The translations under genes and the position numbers were made by a program. DNA of 64,000 bases from Pseudoips prasinana. Taxonomy: Eukaryota; Arthropoda; Insecta; Lepidoptera; Nolidae. Location: positions 36,182,001 to 36,246,000 of the forward strand of contig OX621247.1 in the NCBI GenBank assembly GCA_951640165.1, in the 5' to 3' direction. The notes under the pieces were generated by a model, which was not told where the DNA came from, did no database searches, and worked only from the letters and a program-made list of their open reading frames with translations. Below, piece after piece: positions 10,800-20,930 of this stretch. Every line of letters starts with the position of its first letter. The stretch's first letter is position 1.

Positions 10800-11265
10800 T
10801 CATAAGTTTAATTAGCAGCATCCGGTTATGTTTCGATGTTGTCAATTGTCATGTTCATCAATTCAGAGCTTCTGCAAGCACCGTTTATACCGAAAAAGAG
10901 AGCATCCTCTAAAAAAGAAAAAAAATCGGCGTGACTCACAAATTAACACATCATTAATAGGCATTAAATTATATCAATGACCGGTACACATATTGTTTAG
11001 AGTAAATATTTAATAGAAATACTTTACAGGGCAATTAGAATAACTTCAAACATGTCGCAAGTAGTTATTCTACTTAGCCGGCAATGTCCTTCTATTAATT
11101 ACTTGCACTTAACAGTGTTTATACCGGTCATAATGTGTCAACGTCTAGACCATATACTTAAAACTTACCTTTGTTGCTAAATATTTATTTTCACATGCTA
11201 CATTCAAAACTGTTTCGTCTTTTTACTCAAATAACCATTTCATAGCTGATGCTGCTATGATGTTA
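10800..11265. repeat. Conserved upstream block of the array unit (before copy C)
   Basis: A non-coding block including GATGTTGTCAATTGTCAT, GCTTCTGCAAGC, AACATGTCGCAAGTAGTTAT, AGCCGGCAATGTCCTTCT and ACGTCTAGACCATATACTTA. The same order is found at about 22440-22800, 33990-34350, 48290-49360, 56640-57720 and 62690-63060. It defines the upstream half of each unit; no function is assigned. Confidence 0.7.
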
Positions 11266-11309
11266 ATTGATGTCCACTTTCTGCTTGTTATTAAATATAC
11301 CTTTTAATA

Positions 11310-11940
11310 CTGGGAGCACAGTAAGATCTAAGTGCGACCTTGAGGCTGAGATAAACAACAGAATCAATGTTGAAGCTGCAGCATTCGGTAAGCTTGCTAG
11401 CAAGGTTTTCCGTTCACATGATCTAAAACTGGCGACCAAGATCTCGGTCTACATGGCAGTCGTGCTGCCTAACATTCCATACTCTGCCGAAACGTGGACT
11501 GTATATCGCCGGCACATCCGAATGATCGACCGCGTCCACCTCAGATGTCTATGCAAGATCATGAACATCCGATGGTCTTATTATATACGAAACACAGAAG
11601 TGCTGCGTAGTGCCAATGTGAATGGAAATGAGGCTTATCTCATGCGATGACAACTTCGATGGTGCGGTAATGTGTCACGCATAGCAGAGCAGCGAATGGC
11701 TAAGCGCATCTTCTACTCGGAATTAGAGGAGGGCAAGCGAAATCATGGTGGACAACTTCTCAGGTACAAAGATGTGCTTAAGCGCCACATGAAGAACTGT
11801 GGCGTAGCCTTTTTAAGTGCTTTGTTCCAAAGCAAAGTCGACTGTTTCGAGTGTCGAAGGCGCGCTGAGCTGGATGCCAAGCGCAATGAATTGAAAGCCA
11901 GACCACCTGCGGTGAATAACTACAATTATTACAATGGTGT
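11310..11940 (+). pseudogene. LINE ORF2 C-terminal fragment (RTE/craniofacial-like type)
   Basis: In two frames it encodes [59 protein letters not shown] and then [21 protein letters not shown] with [12 protein letters not shown]. These match the thumb and C-terminal part of a common animal LINE reverse transcriptase (family knowledge). A stop at 11648-11650 and a frameshift split it. It occurs only in this unit, so it inserted after that unit separated. Confidence 0.75.
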
Positions 11941-12179
11941 GCTCACATACCCGCACTGTGCGAGGATTTTTCTTATAAAATTGGCTACATTATCACTTTT
12001 TAACATTGAACATATAGACGGCAATGAAGATGTTCAATTTTTTTTTAAATCACCTGAAATATGTGATACGGTAATGAATCTCTCCGAAATAGGTTAAAAG
12101 CACAGTTTCAGACAATTATTTTACACGTCTTTGATTCCTCTTCTAAATAAAGATTTCACAAGCTTTTAAATATTTATCC

Positions 12180-12242
12180 CGCGACTTTTGCGGCATAACG
12201 TAATGAACAAATTGTTAATAACCATATGCCGTAAAAGTCGCG
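12180..12242. repeat. 63-bp hairpin (short inverted-repeat element)
   Basis: Arms CGCGACTTTTGCGGCATA (12180-12197) and TATGCCGTAAAAGTCGCG (12225-12242) pair with one mismatch around a 27-base AT-rich loop. The GC-rich ends contrast with the surroundings, suggesting a tiny MITE or a structured insertion; the other units lack it at this place. Confidence 0.7.
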
Positions 12243-12486
12243 TCACAAATTTGCAGCTTTATTATACTTCCTGGAGTTGAATTCATATTGCTATTGCTGT
12301 CTTTTTCCATTTATTTAACTTTTCTTTTGTTCAATTTTAAGTATTACAAAATGCGTCCTAATTGTTTTCTTGTTCACCCAGTCGCTTTAATTCGGCCGAT
12401 TATTATTTTGAGCCAGTATCATTCTGATCTAATGCATTCGTGTTATATTAAATTTAATGGGATACATTAAACCTCTGTGCTAAATT

Positions 12487-12556
12487 TATATTTAAATAAA
12501 AAATAATGTATATAGGAAAAACAGTGCAAACATACATTATTTTTTATTTAAATATA
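12487..12556. repeat. Perfect 24-bp hairpin
   Basis: Arm 12487-12510 (TATATTTAAATAAAAAATAA then TGTA) is the exact reverse complement of 12533-12556, with a 22-base loop. The paralogous region in other units has related but unpaired sequence, pointing to a template-switch event here. Confidence 0.75.
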
Positions 12557-13344
12557 ATATTTCATATAACATTTCTACACTGTTTAGGTTCTAAGCAAAA
12601 AATATGTACTTTGTGTAGGGTTGCCAACTATACAGTTTTTCACTAAATTATACTTTTTACTGTTGAACAAAAATAAAATATACAAAATACTGTTTACAAT
12701 TATTTTGTCAGAGGGCGTTCACTGTTCAGTGCAGCGCAGCCACAAACATTGTAAATTAGTAAGTTGTGCGAGAAGCTGTAAAAATATGTAACAAGATAAA
12801 TAAAATTTTTCATTTTTCTAAAATATCTACTGTTTAATGTTCTTCATAGACCTGAGTGTACTTTATTTCTAGTAAAAAAACGTTGGCAATCCTAACTTTG
12901 TGATCATTGCTAAGTAATTGAGAGAGAAATTCGATAAATAGCAATGTTGTATATTATTGTATATATAGGTAAGTACTAATAATTTTTTTTAGAAAATAAA
13001 GTGCTTTATTCTGATATGTTTACTTCAAAAACTATGCGTAGAAATTTTAGAGAAATTGAAAATATACTGTCTAATAATAAGTTTGGTTAAGGTGTTTGCC
13101 ACGTATTTGCTATGGAAAATCGAGTGGCAAATGTTTGACCAAAACTATTATCACTGCATATTTTTCATTCTCCGAAGAATATCCGATTTAGATGTCATAG
13201 CGGAAACTTTTATATAAATCTTGCTTAATAAAAATAGACATAATGTTCCGCATTGTGTACTTTTTATGTATCTTGTTGTATGATCATGATGATGTATCTT
13301 GTATCAATATAGACGAATAATACAACTGAGAGTCATCAACGACA

Positions 13345-13469
13345 AGTGGTTCGGCGAGTGGCCGGCCGGCGCGCACCCCTCGCGCCGAGGCGGGCGCAAG
13401 GACGCGCGGGCGCTTACTGCAACGCATCTCACTTGTATATAACGCGCCGCAGCTCTGCAGCAGTATCAG
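13345..13469 (+). promoter_or_regulatory. Proximal promoter of copy C, split at the initiator by an insertion
   Basis: GC-rich block, TATATAA at 13436-13442 and TCAG at 13466-13469 (A at 13468, spacing 32). Instead of T and the 5' UTR, the gag-only element starts at 13470. The rest of the gene resumes at 16441 with AGCAGTATCAGTCACC. Confidence 0.85.
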
Positions 13470-16440
13470 GGACAGTCGGTAGCTCCATGCGCACGCGCAC
13501 ATCTCGCAACCGGAAGCTCGCCAACCGCAAGAGATCTCGCTCGGGCCCACCACCTCGCGCTTTGCGCGACACTGCACCCCGACCTCTGGGTCGTAGGGCC
13601 GCGAGGGAAGCTACTCCCCATGAAGATTCCTGCTGAAGAAAACTTTTTCTCCAACTACCCTCAAGATCTCTTCATATCATGAAGAAAAACGGGAACTCGC
13701 CAGGCCCCGCACAGGGTCGGACGAGCGACGCCAACACCTCCAGAGAACCCAGAGCGACGGCGAAGCCTGGGCCCTCACCGCCGGGAACCGGAACGCGCAC
13801 GTTCGTCCGTTCCCCACCGCGCGACCCGCGTATCCCCCCCTCCGCGAGAGGGTGGAAACCGTCCGCGCCCGTAACCGCTCCCCAGCCGCCTGGGTCGAGT
13901 GCCACCACGCGCGCGCCTCCTCTGGTTAGCCCAGAGTCGAGTGCCGCCCGATCTTCGTCGCGCGCGCCTCCTCTGGTCCGACCGGAGTCGAGTGCCGCCC
14001 GTACCGCGCCTACCCGGGAAGCGATAACCATTGCCCCCCGCGACACCGCCACCTCACGCAGTAAGGGAAGAAGCGGCACCGTCCGCCATCAACCTGCACC
14101 GACGCCGCCCACGCCCCGAGCGTCAGCTACTCGCGCCGTTGTACCGTTAGGCACGCACGCGTCAGCAGCCCGACCATTCGTGGCCACCCAGCCGCCGCCT
14201 ATCCGCCCGCGCGTCCCAGAACAGACGCCTACGGACAAGGCCAAAACCCAAGATACCCTCCAAAAGGGAAAGAAAAACATAGACGTACCCTCGAGGACGC
14301 CTACCCCCGTGGATCGGCGCCCGATCGACACCGCACGCGGCATCGACGTTGCCGATTTCTACGAAACCACAGACATCCAGGAGGGGGGGGAAGAACATCG
14401 CTTCACCCCCTCAGCCCTCCCACCGATGGATTCCCGTCCGTCTACCCCCCTCAACACTCCGTACTCCGACAGGATATCGGCCTCCGCCGAATCCCTGCCG
14501 GACTCGCAGCTGTGTGGGCTGGAAGAGGACTACCCAGACTCCGACTCTGAGTTCGACGAAGCAGAGGCGCTAGCCGAGGCATTCGCCGAAATAATTGAGA
14601 TGGAGCTAGACCCCCCCACAGGCGGGGACAAGAGAGAACGAAGCTCAGAGGATGAGGACGACCCTGCCAAACGGCCGCGAGTTGCCCCACCCCCACCGAC
14701 ACCCTCAACCTCCTATGCTGCGGCCGCAGCAAGGAAGCCAACCCAACCCGACAGGGAACCAGTTCACGTCACCGATAAGGACAAGAACAAAAAGCCAAAG
14801 GCCCAGCTACCCACCGCTGGACAAAAAACCAAGAAGGTAAAGTATCCCCCGCTAATCGTCGAGAAGTTCCCAAATTGGGCAACCCACATAAGGGCGCTCA
14901 AAGACCAACTGGGATTCACCCCCCACGTGCGCCCCTACCAGCAAGGGATACGATTCACCCCGGAAGAGGGAGAGGAATACAGGATAGTGCAAAGATACCT
15001 CTGCAAACTGGAGAAGGAGGAAGGCCTGTCCTGGCATTCCTACTCCCTCCCGAAAGAGAGAAACCTTAAAGTAGCCATCAGGGGGCTACCGGTTCACACC
15101 CCGATCGAGGAGATCGAGGAGGCGCTACGCGAACTCGACATCGAACCTGAGTTCGTACGACCCATCCGCGCCCGGCAAGGCAGACCCGGGTGCATATACT
15201 ACGCCTTAATCAAGAGGACTCCAGACACGACACCGCGAATCTACCTCATAAACGAGTTTATGGGCATGCCCGGTGTCGTGATCGAAACATGGCGCGGAAA
15301 GAAAGGCCCAGCCCAGTGCCACCGCTGCCAGAAGTTCCGGCACTCCTCCCATCAGTGCCACCGCCCGCAAGCCTGTGTGCGCTGCGGAGGTGCACACACT
15401 GCAAAGGAGTGCCCGGTCCCGAGGGATCAGCCGGCCCGCTGCGCCAACTGCGGCGAAGCTCACCCGGCAAACAGCCCAAGATGCCGAGTATACAAAATCG
15501 AGCTCCGTAATAAGAGGGCGGGCACGGTCGCCGTTAGCGACAAGTCCCGACCAATAACGGAGAAGACTAAAACACCCATCCCACAGGGAGAAGCCCCGTC
15601 GGGGTCGCTAATGGCGACCGCAAACGACCCTAGAAGCCGCGGGGGCCATCCAAAGCCCCGCAAAAACAAGAAGAAAAAGAAGCGTGAACGGAAGCGAGAC
15701 ACAAACTCGGCTCCCGTCCCTACGATACCAAGCAGCGACGCACAACAGCCCGCCGCCACACCACTGATAGCCGGACCAGTGATAACAAACGCATCTCCTC
15801 CCCCGCAACAGGCGGAGCAAAGCAGAGCCGCACCCGCGCCATGGGCCCCGTCCAACATAGCGGAGCTCATCCGCTTCGGAATGCAGCTCTTAAACGACGC
15901 GAATACAGCGATCCAGGCTGGACAAAACCCCCTCCCGATCATCATGGGAGGACTTGTCCATCTGGTAGCCTCCCAGATGGGCGGAGCAAGCACCGCGGCA
16001 TCGCCCACTACCAACAACGTGACTGTGGACCCCCTGGGTCTCCGGTCATAGCCGACACCCTACCCCAAAACTACCCCCATAGATCAGGGGTAGTAGGATT
16101 AGCACCCCTCTCCTGTGTCAACGCTGTCGGTCGCTGGTCAGCCTCGCTGGGCCTCACCATAGGTGTCTCACCCGGTGTGGCTTGACCGCCCGACGGCAAG
16201 AAGAAACACGGAAAGGGGCTGCCAAAGAAGCTCACAACAGAGGACACGGCAATCAAGCTATGACCAGCCCCCTCGGTGTCGGGGGGGATATAAACTAACA
16301 AGATCCAAACTCCCAGGGATCACACACAACGACCGTCCCGTTTGTCAACGGGACGCGATTTGATACCTCCGGAAAGTGGGCGATGCCCCGGAACGGAGTC
16401 CTCCGCCCTCGTGAGAGGGTGCGAGATGCCTCAGCGAGCG
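13470..16440 (+). mobile_element. Gag-only non-LTR retroelement in the copy C promoter
   Basis: 2971 bases flanked by an 11-base target-site duplication AGCAGTATCAG (13459-13469 and 16441-16451). The 5' end begins GGACAGTCGGTAGCTCC, which looks like an intact internal-promoter start. It holds one long ORF (gag) and a 3' region of about 390 bases with several hairpins, such as CCGTCCCGTTTG...CAACGGGACG near 16332-16353. There is no endonuclease or reverse transcriptase ORF and no poly(A) tail. The sequence is markedly GC-rich compared with the host. It resembles half-LINE or HeT-A-like gag-only elements in organisation and must depend on a partner for mobility (inference). Confidence 0.85.
13679..16051 (+). 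CDS. Retrotransposon Gag (ORF1) with three CCHC knuckles
   Basis: A 790-residue uninterrupted protein. Residues 1 to about 385 are Pro/Arg/Ser/Thr-rich and probably disordered, with an acidic Asp/Glu run near 290-330. From about 388 comes a folded region (PPLIVEKFPNWATHIRALKD ... LKVAIRGLPVHTPIEEIEEA) matching the PRE_C2HC domain found next to zinc knuckles in Jockey/R1-type Gag. Three knuckles span about 547-602: CX2CX4HX4C, CX2CX3HX4C and CX2CX3HX6C. Then comes a lysine-rich patch (KPRKNKKKKKRERKRD, possible nuclear localisation or RNA binding) and a hydrophobic C-terminus (IAELIRFGMQLL). It would bind element RNA. The start chosen is the first ATG of the frame, about 210 bases from the element's 5' end. 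An upstream ATG at 13488 opens a short basic uORF. Intactness suggests a young insertion. Confidence 0.85.
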   Translation: MKKNGNSPGPAQGRTSDANTSREPRATAKPGPSPPGTGTRTFVRSPPRDPRIPPSARGWKPSAPVTAPQPPGSSATTRAPPLVSPESSAARSSSRAPPLVRPESSAARTAPTREAITIAPRDTATSRSKGRSGTVRHQPAPTPPTPRASATRAVVPLGTHASAARPFVATQPPPIRPRVPEQTPTDKAKTQDTLQKGKKNIDVPSRTPTPVDRRPIDTARGIDVADFYETTDIQEGGEEHRFTPSALPPMDSRPSTPLNTPYSDRISASAESLPDSQLCGLEEDYPDSDSEFDEAEALAEAFAEIIEMELDPPTGGDKRERSSEDEDDPAKRPRVAPPPPTPSTSYAAAAARKPTQPDREPVHVTDKDKNKKPKAQLPTAGQKTKKVKYPPLIVEKFPNWATHIRALKDQLGFTPHVRPYQQGIRFTPEEGEEYRIVQRYLCKLEKEEGLSWHSYSLPKERNLKVAIRGLPVHTPIEEIEEALRELDIEPEFVRPIRARQGRPGCIYYALIKRTPDTTPRIYLINEFMGMPGVVIETWRGKKGPAQCHRCQKFRHSSHQCHRPQACVRCGGAHTAKECPVPRDQPARCANCGEAHPANSPRCRVYKIELRNKRAGTVAVSDKSRPITEKTKTPIPQGEAPSGSLMATANDPRSRGGHPKPRKNKKKKKRERKRDTNSAPVPTIPSSDAQQPAATPLIAGPVITNASPPPQQAEQSRAAPAPWAPSNIAELIRFGMQLLNDANTAIQAGQNPLPIIMGGLVHLVASQMGGASTAASPTTNNVTVDPLGLRS

Positions 16441-16478
16441 AGCAGTATCAGTCACCTACCACTCACTACCCTACCAAC

Positions 16479-17454
16479 ATGAGAGCTTTTGTGAGTACTC
16501 CTATTCATACAAGTTTGTTATTGTGAAGTTTTAGTGCAAAAGTTCGGTCACGTACATCGATCCGTTGCGTTACCTACAAAAGTTTACAGAATTACAGCCA
16601 CGGTGGCCAGTCTCAATGGAGACTAGTCATCTGCGCAGGACATATTATAGTGCTGAAGTGTGTGCGCAAACATAGCGGCACTTTCTATCCATCACTCTCA
16701 TGAACATCGGTTTCAATCATTTACATTGCTAGTGACGACTCTACGTGCTCCCCGAGGCACGGGGGTATAAGTCAGGACCTCATTGTCTGCGGTCGAGCTA
16801 ATAATAATATATTGGCGGGCTTAACCTGGCCGTCTTATTGGCCGTCACCTGAATATTAATTGCATATATGTATATTATTGGACAATAGTAACATGGCCAA
16901 CTGTTTGGTTGCTGCTGGCTATACCAACGAATACCATGATTTTACGCACTTGTAAAATGTATTCAGAACAGATTTCTTATCATTTGGTTGGACATTACAA
17001 TAATATCATTTTTGTTTGCAAACAGATTGTCCTTTGCGCCTTAGTGGCGACGGTCGCCGGTGCGCCCAGTGAAGCCGCCCGCGAGAAGCGCAGCGGCTGG
17101 AGCGGTGGCTGGAACAGCGGCCTCAGCAGCGGCCTCGGCGGCGGCTGGTCCGCGCCCGCCGCGCGAGTAGTCTCCACACAGAAGGTGGTGAACGTGCAGC
17201 GCGAGATCTCCGTGCCGCAAGTTATCAACGTCAGGAAAGTGGTCTCCGTCCCGCAAGTGGTCACCGTCAATAGATTAGTATCTACTGGCTACTCTGGCGG
17301 TGTCGGTGGCTACTCCGGTGGATACTCTGGTGGTATCTCCAGCGGTGGTTACTCCAGCGGCGGTCACGGTGGTGGTTACTCCAGCGGCGGTTACGGCGGT
17401 GGTTACTCCAGCGGTGGTCACGGCAGTGGTTACTCCAGCGGTGGATGGTGGTGA
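16479..17454 (+). CDS. Secreted Gly/Tyr-rich structural protein, copy C
   Basis: Exons 16479-16490 and 17026-17454; the intron is 535 bases, with donor GTGAGT. The product is 146 residues with the same signal peptide, REKR site and valine block as copy B, and a tail ending GYSSGGHGSGYSSGGWW. One synonymous change (CTT for CTC in the signal peptide) separates it from its sisters in the early part of exon 2. The coding sequence is intact, but its TATA box now lies about 3 kb upstream on the far side of the retroelement. Expression would therefore need the element's sequences, a read-through transcript or another promoter. Confidence 0.85.
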
Positions 17455-17540
17455 TCGCGCTGAACACTCCGGTCGATAGAATTACACATAGCTGTTGCAT
17501 ACAGTTGTGTGTAATTCAATCGTTATATGTTTGATTATTT

Positions 17541-17546
17541 AATAAA
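17541..17546 (+). terminator. Poly(A) signal of copy C
   Basis: AATAAA 87 bases after the stop. Just upstream is a conserved inverted repeat, GAATTACACATAGCTGTTGC/ATACAGTTGTGTGTAATTC, that could form a 3' UTR hairpin. Confidence 0.8.
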
Positions 17547-17704
17547 GGTTTTATTTATATACAAAACACAGTTTTTTACAAATATTTTCCTTGATACAAC
17601 ACAAAATTACATTGATGTGATTGATTTATTTATCTCTTCCTCACTTCCGAATGATCAGCTTGCAGTACATGACAGGGACGGTCCATAAAATTTAATTACC
17701 TTTA

Positions 17705-18009
17705 TCTATACATATAATAAAATCGTAGGAAAGTCAAAACTGTACATTGAATATTTTTTAAAAAGGATACTTGAATCGTGTTCTACAATCGATATCGAAG
17801 CCAAAAATATAGATTATAGAATTTTTGTCTGTATGTATGTCCGGGCTAAACTCAAAAAGTACTGCATGGATTTACTTCAAATTTTGCATGAATATTACTA
17901 AGAGGTCGGGTTAACATATATGCTACATATAATTACGCTATCACCTACAGGGGAGGAGCTGTGATCATTTATAAAGTTTAACGCGGGTAAAACCGCGGGG
18001 CACAGCTAG
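17705..18009 (+). mobile_element. non-autonomous Helitron with paralogous empty site
   Basis: TC start, GTAAAACCGCGGGGC hairpin region, CTAG end. The flanks ...TTACCTTTA and TAATATATAAAATAC are fused as TTACCTTTATAATATATAAA downstream of copy F (near 52995), showing a clean A^T insertion without duplication. Confidence 0.9.
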
Positions 18010-18102
18010 TAATATATAAAATACAAATAATGAGCCTATTTTAAAATTATTAAAACCCTAATAATTATTGTGTAATATCATGTCTTTGATATAATAGTAT
18101 TA

Positions 18103-18420
18103 TCTATACATATAATAAAATCGTAGGAAAGTCAAAACTGTACATTGATTATTTTTTTAAAAGGATACAAGATTGAACTACAATCGAAATCAAAGCCAAA
18201 AATATAGTTTTTAGAATTTTTGTCTGTTTATCTGTTTGTCTGTATGTATGTCCGGGCTAAACTCAAAAAGTATTTCATGGATTTACTTTAAATTTTGCAT
18301 GAATATTACTAAGAGGTCGGTTCAACATATAGCGTACATATTATCACGCTATCACTTACGGGGGAGGAGCTGTGATCATTTATAAAGTTTAACGCGGGTA
18401 AAACCGCGGGACACAGCTAG
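18103..18420 (+). mobile_element. non-autonomous Helitron with paralogous empty site
   Basis: Same family as the element 94 bases upstream. The flanks ATAGTATTA and TTGACAATAAAACATG are contiguous as ATAGTATTATTGACAATAAA in the D and F units (near 29771 and 53088). Again this is an exact A^T insertion. Confidence 0.9.
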
Positions 18421-18442
18421 TTGACAATAAAACATGTTTATA

Positions 18443-19645
18443 CATTCAGTCAAAAAAGTATCGGGAATGGATGATTAGTTTATGGTTCCAAATTCAAATT
18501 TTTGTTTTATTTTTGTTGTTGTTAGATTGGCACAACTGTTTTCCATTTTAGCGCGGAGTTTGAGTTGCATCTGTTATTTATATTAAATACAGTACTGGTT
18601 TTAGTAATATGGTATATAGTGTGTATTGCGAATTTTATAATGGACAAAAATATCGAACAGAGTTTGTCTTAAATTTTGCAGCGCTATTGGAATTTCGTAT
18701 TCGGAGTCACTGAAAATGTTACAGAAGGCTTACGGTGAATCGACTTTATCAAAAACTCGTGCTTATGAGTGATTCAAAGCGTTCAAAAGCGGTCGAGATG
18801 TGATGAAAGATTTGCCTCGCTCTGGTAGGCTATCAACGTCTGCAACTGAAGTTAACATCGCAAATGTGAAGGAAATAGTGACTGAAAATCCTCATTCAAC
18901 TCTGAGAGAGATAGCCGCCGAACTTTCTGTATCTCACGAGTCGATTCGTACCATTTTAACTAATCATTTGGGTATGAAACATGTTGCCGCTCGGCTAGTC
19001 CCAAAAGATCTGAATTTTCTAATGGTAGAACAAGTCAATTCCGACCCAACATTCATGAAACTTATTGTTAATGGTGACGAGACGTGGGTTTACGAGTTTG
19101 ACATGCAAACGAGTCAACAAGCTTCGGAGTGGCGCCTTCCAACTGAACCGAAACCGAAAAAACCACACCAAAATCGATCAAAAGTCAAAGTCCTGTTGAC
19201 TGTTTTCTTTGACTATCGCGGTGTTGTGCACTCTGAATATTATTTGAGCGTTATGCGGCGTTTAAGAGAGCAAATTCGACGAAAAAGGCCAGATTTGTGG
19301 AAAGAAAATTCTTGGATTTTGCACCACGATAATGCGCCTTCGCACAAGGCCATCATTATGAACGAATTTTTGACCAAACACTCAACAAATAACTTTTTCC
19401 TAAACTCATATTACCACTTCGTGGTACCCGTTTTCAATCGGTAGAAGACATAAAGGAGAATTCGCGGCGAGAACTGAACTCAATTCCGAAAGCAGCGTTT
19501 AAAAAATGTTTTGATGAATGGATTATTCGTTGGCGTAAGTGTATCGTTTCTGAAGGAGCATACTTTAAAGGTGATAGAATAAATTTGGATGAATAACAAA
19601 CATTTTGTATATTATTGATCTTTTCCCGGTACTTTCTTGACAGAG
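18443..19645 (+). mobile_element. Decayed mariner element
   Basis: Flanked by TA (18441-18442 and 19646-19647). The imperfect terminal repeats are CATTCAGTCAAAAAAGTATC at the left and, read inward from the right, CTCTGTCAAGAAAGTACCGG. At 1203 bases it is slightly short for a mariner because of internal deletions. It sits 22 bases after a Helitron, and the paralogous units have an uninterrupted TTTATATAATATC here. Confidence 0.85.
18640..19596 (+). pseudogene. mariner transposase pseudogene
   Basis: Reads MDKNIEQSLS then a stop at 18670, a second stop within YE*FKAF near 18771, and an intact middle part (DLPRSGRLSTSATEVNIANV helix-turn-helix region; NGDETWVYEFD with the first catalytic Asp; LHHDNAPSHK with the second). 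The segment that should carry the third Asp has been deleted just after KHSTNN, and the frame then changes. Dead copy of the same family as the nested mariner near 40096. Confidence 0.85.
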
Positions 19646-20159
19646 TAGTATAGTATCTTTATAACGTGCAACTTGATATTTACTACGAACGGAACAATGA
19701 CCTTCCATCCTAATTACAATATTAATCGAGTAAAGCTCTTTTTGATCTTGAAACAGGAACTTACTCACTATTGTAATAAGCTATGCAACTTAACTAGCAC
19801 TTGTTACTCAAAACTGTTGCTTATAATATTACACATCCAAGTCGGCAAACAATTGCACGGCCCACCTGTTAATGAGAGGTTGCCGTAGTCCGACACGTTC
19901 GCGACACACGTGACACGTTGCCGACCCTTCCCCTCCCCAGTGGCCTCTGGCGACCTTACTCACAACCAGGACACTAATGCTAATAATAACACACTAATGC
20001 TAATCCCTTCAGTGTATTGTGTAAAGAAAGGTACTTCCTCAATGGATGGATCACTATGCTGTATTGGACTTAAATATATAAGTCTACCCTTTATCGCCAC
20101 GCAGAGATGTCATGTGGGGTAGCCCTGTTAGATATATTCCAGCTTATTAACACCAACTC
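19646..20159. other. Conserved 3' segment of the repeat unit (C unit)
   Basis: Non-coding. Contains GGAACAATGACCTTCCATCC, TGAGAGGTTGCCGTAGTCCG, ACACGTTGCCGACCCTTCCC and GGCGACCTTACTCACAACCA, present in the same order after most copies. Origin unknown, possibly an old repeat trapped in the ancestral unit. Confidence 0.6.
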
Positions 20160-20930
20160 AACAGGAGTCATTAATTTGCGCTGGAAGCACGTATGACATT
20201 AACGTGTTTTAAATATTTAGATGAGAGAATTTGGGAATGGGCATGAGTAGAAATTCCTGACCCATTTAGATTTTTATGGGACAATGCCAGGACAACCTGC
20301 TCGTGGTATTTTCGTGCAGTCATGCTGCCTTGCGAAACGAGTTGGGTTCGTCCGCCAAGATGATTTCCCGTTCAAACCATAATTTTCCCGCCTTTGTATG
20401 AGTGGACCTCCTGATGCGCTGTAGACATAATTCTCCCTAAAGTTCTAATCTAATGTATCATTAAATCTCAAAAGCAAAGGGAAATATTTATAAAATAAGG
20501 TGTCAATATACTGACAAAAGTGATAAGAAGCAATAAATAAGATAACCAGAAAGTAATGTATCTTCTAACTTTACTTTAATTTTGTCTTTATAACTAATGA
20601 AAATAAGTTTTCGAGTGTTTATGTATATGTCTACATGGAGATATGAATAATACTTGCAATTAAAATATATAAGACAGACAGAATGTATGAATAGATAAGT
20701 ATGTTAAGAAAGGAAAACAAGGTTACAGACAAAAATGGAATATAAATATTATTATTAAAACATGACACATAAGGACTCGGATCACACCGACGCGATTGCG
20801 TCGTAGCATTTCTCGCACACGTAGCGGTCTTCGAGCATGAAGGCCAACTTCATGCAATCTCCTTCGCACGGTTTGGTCGCTCACCAGCAGCCGGTGCCTT
20901 CTTGGATATAAAGGGTTCAGGAAGATCACC
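20160..20930 (-). pseudogene. Decayed Tc1-type transposase (C unit)
   Basis: Minus strand. The C-terminal catalytic region (GGRTQL, SMTARKYHEQVV) lies at about 20280-20420 and the N-terminal helix-turn-helix (RRHRLLVSDQTVRRRLHEVG, LHARRP) at about 20770-20910. The middle is deleted or scrambled and several stops are present. Confidence 0.7.

Larger units (their letters stand above)
11941..13343. other. Upstream region of copy C
   Basis: AT-rich, non-coding. Shares the TTTCATATAATATTTCTACACTGTTT and GATATGTTTACTTCA strings that precede the other promoters. Two strong hairpins in it are listed separately. Confidence 0.55.
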
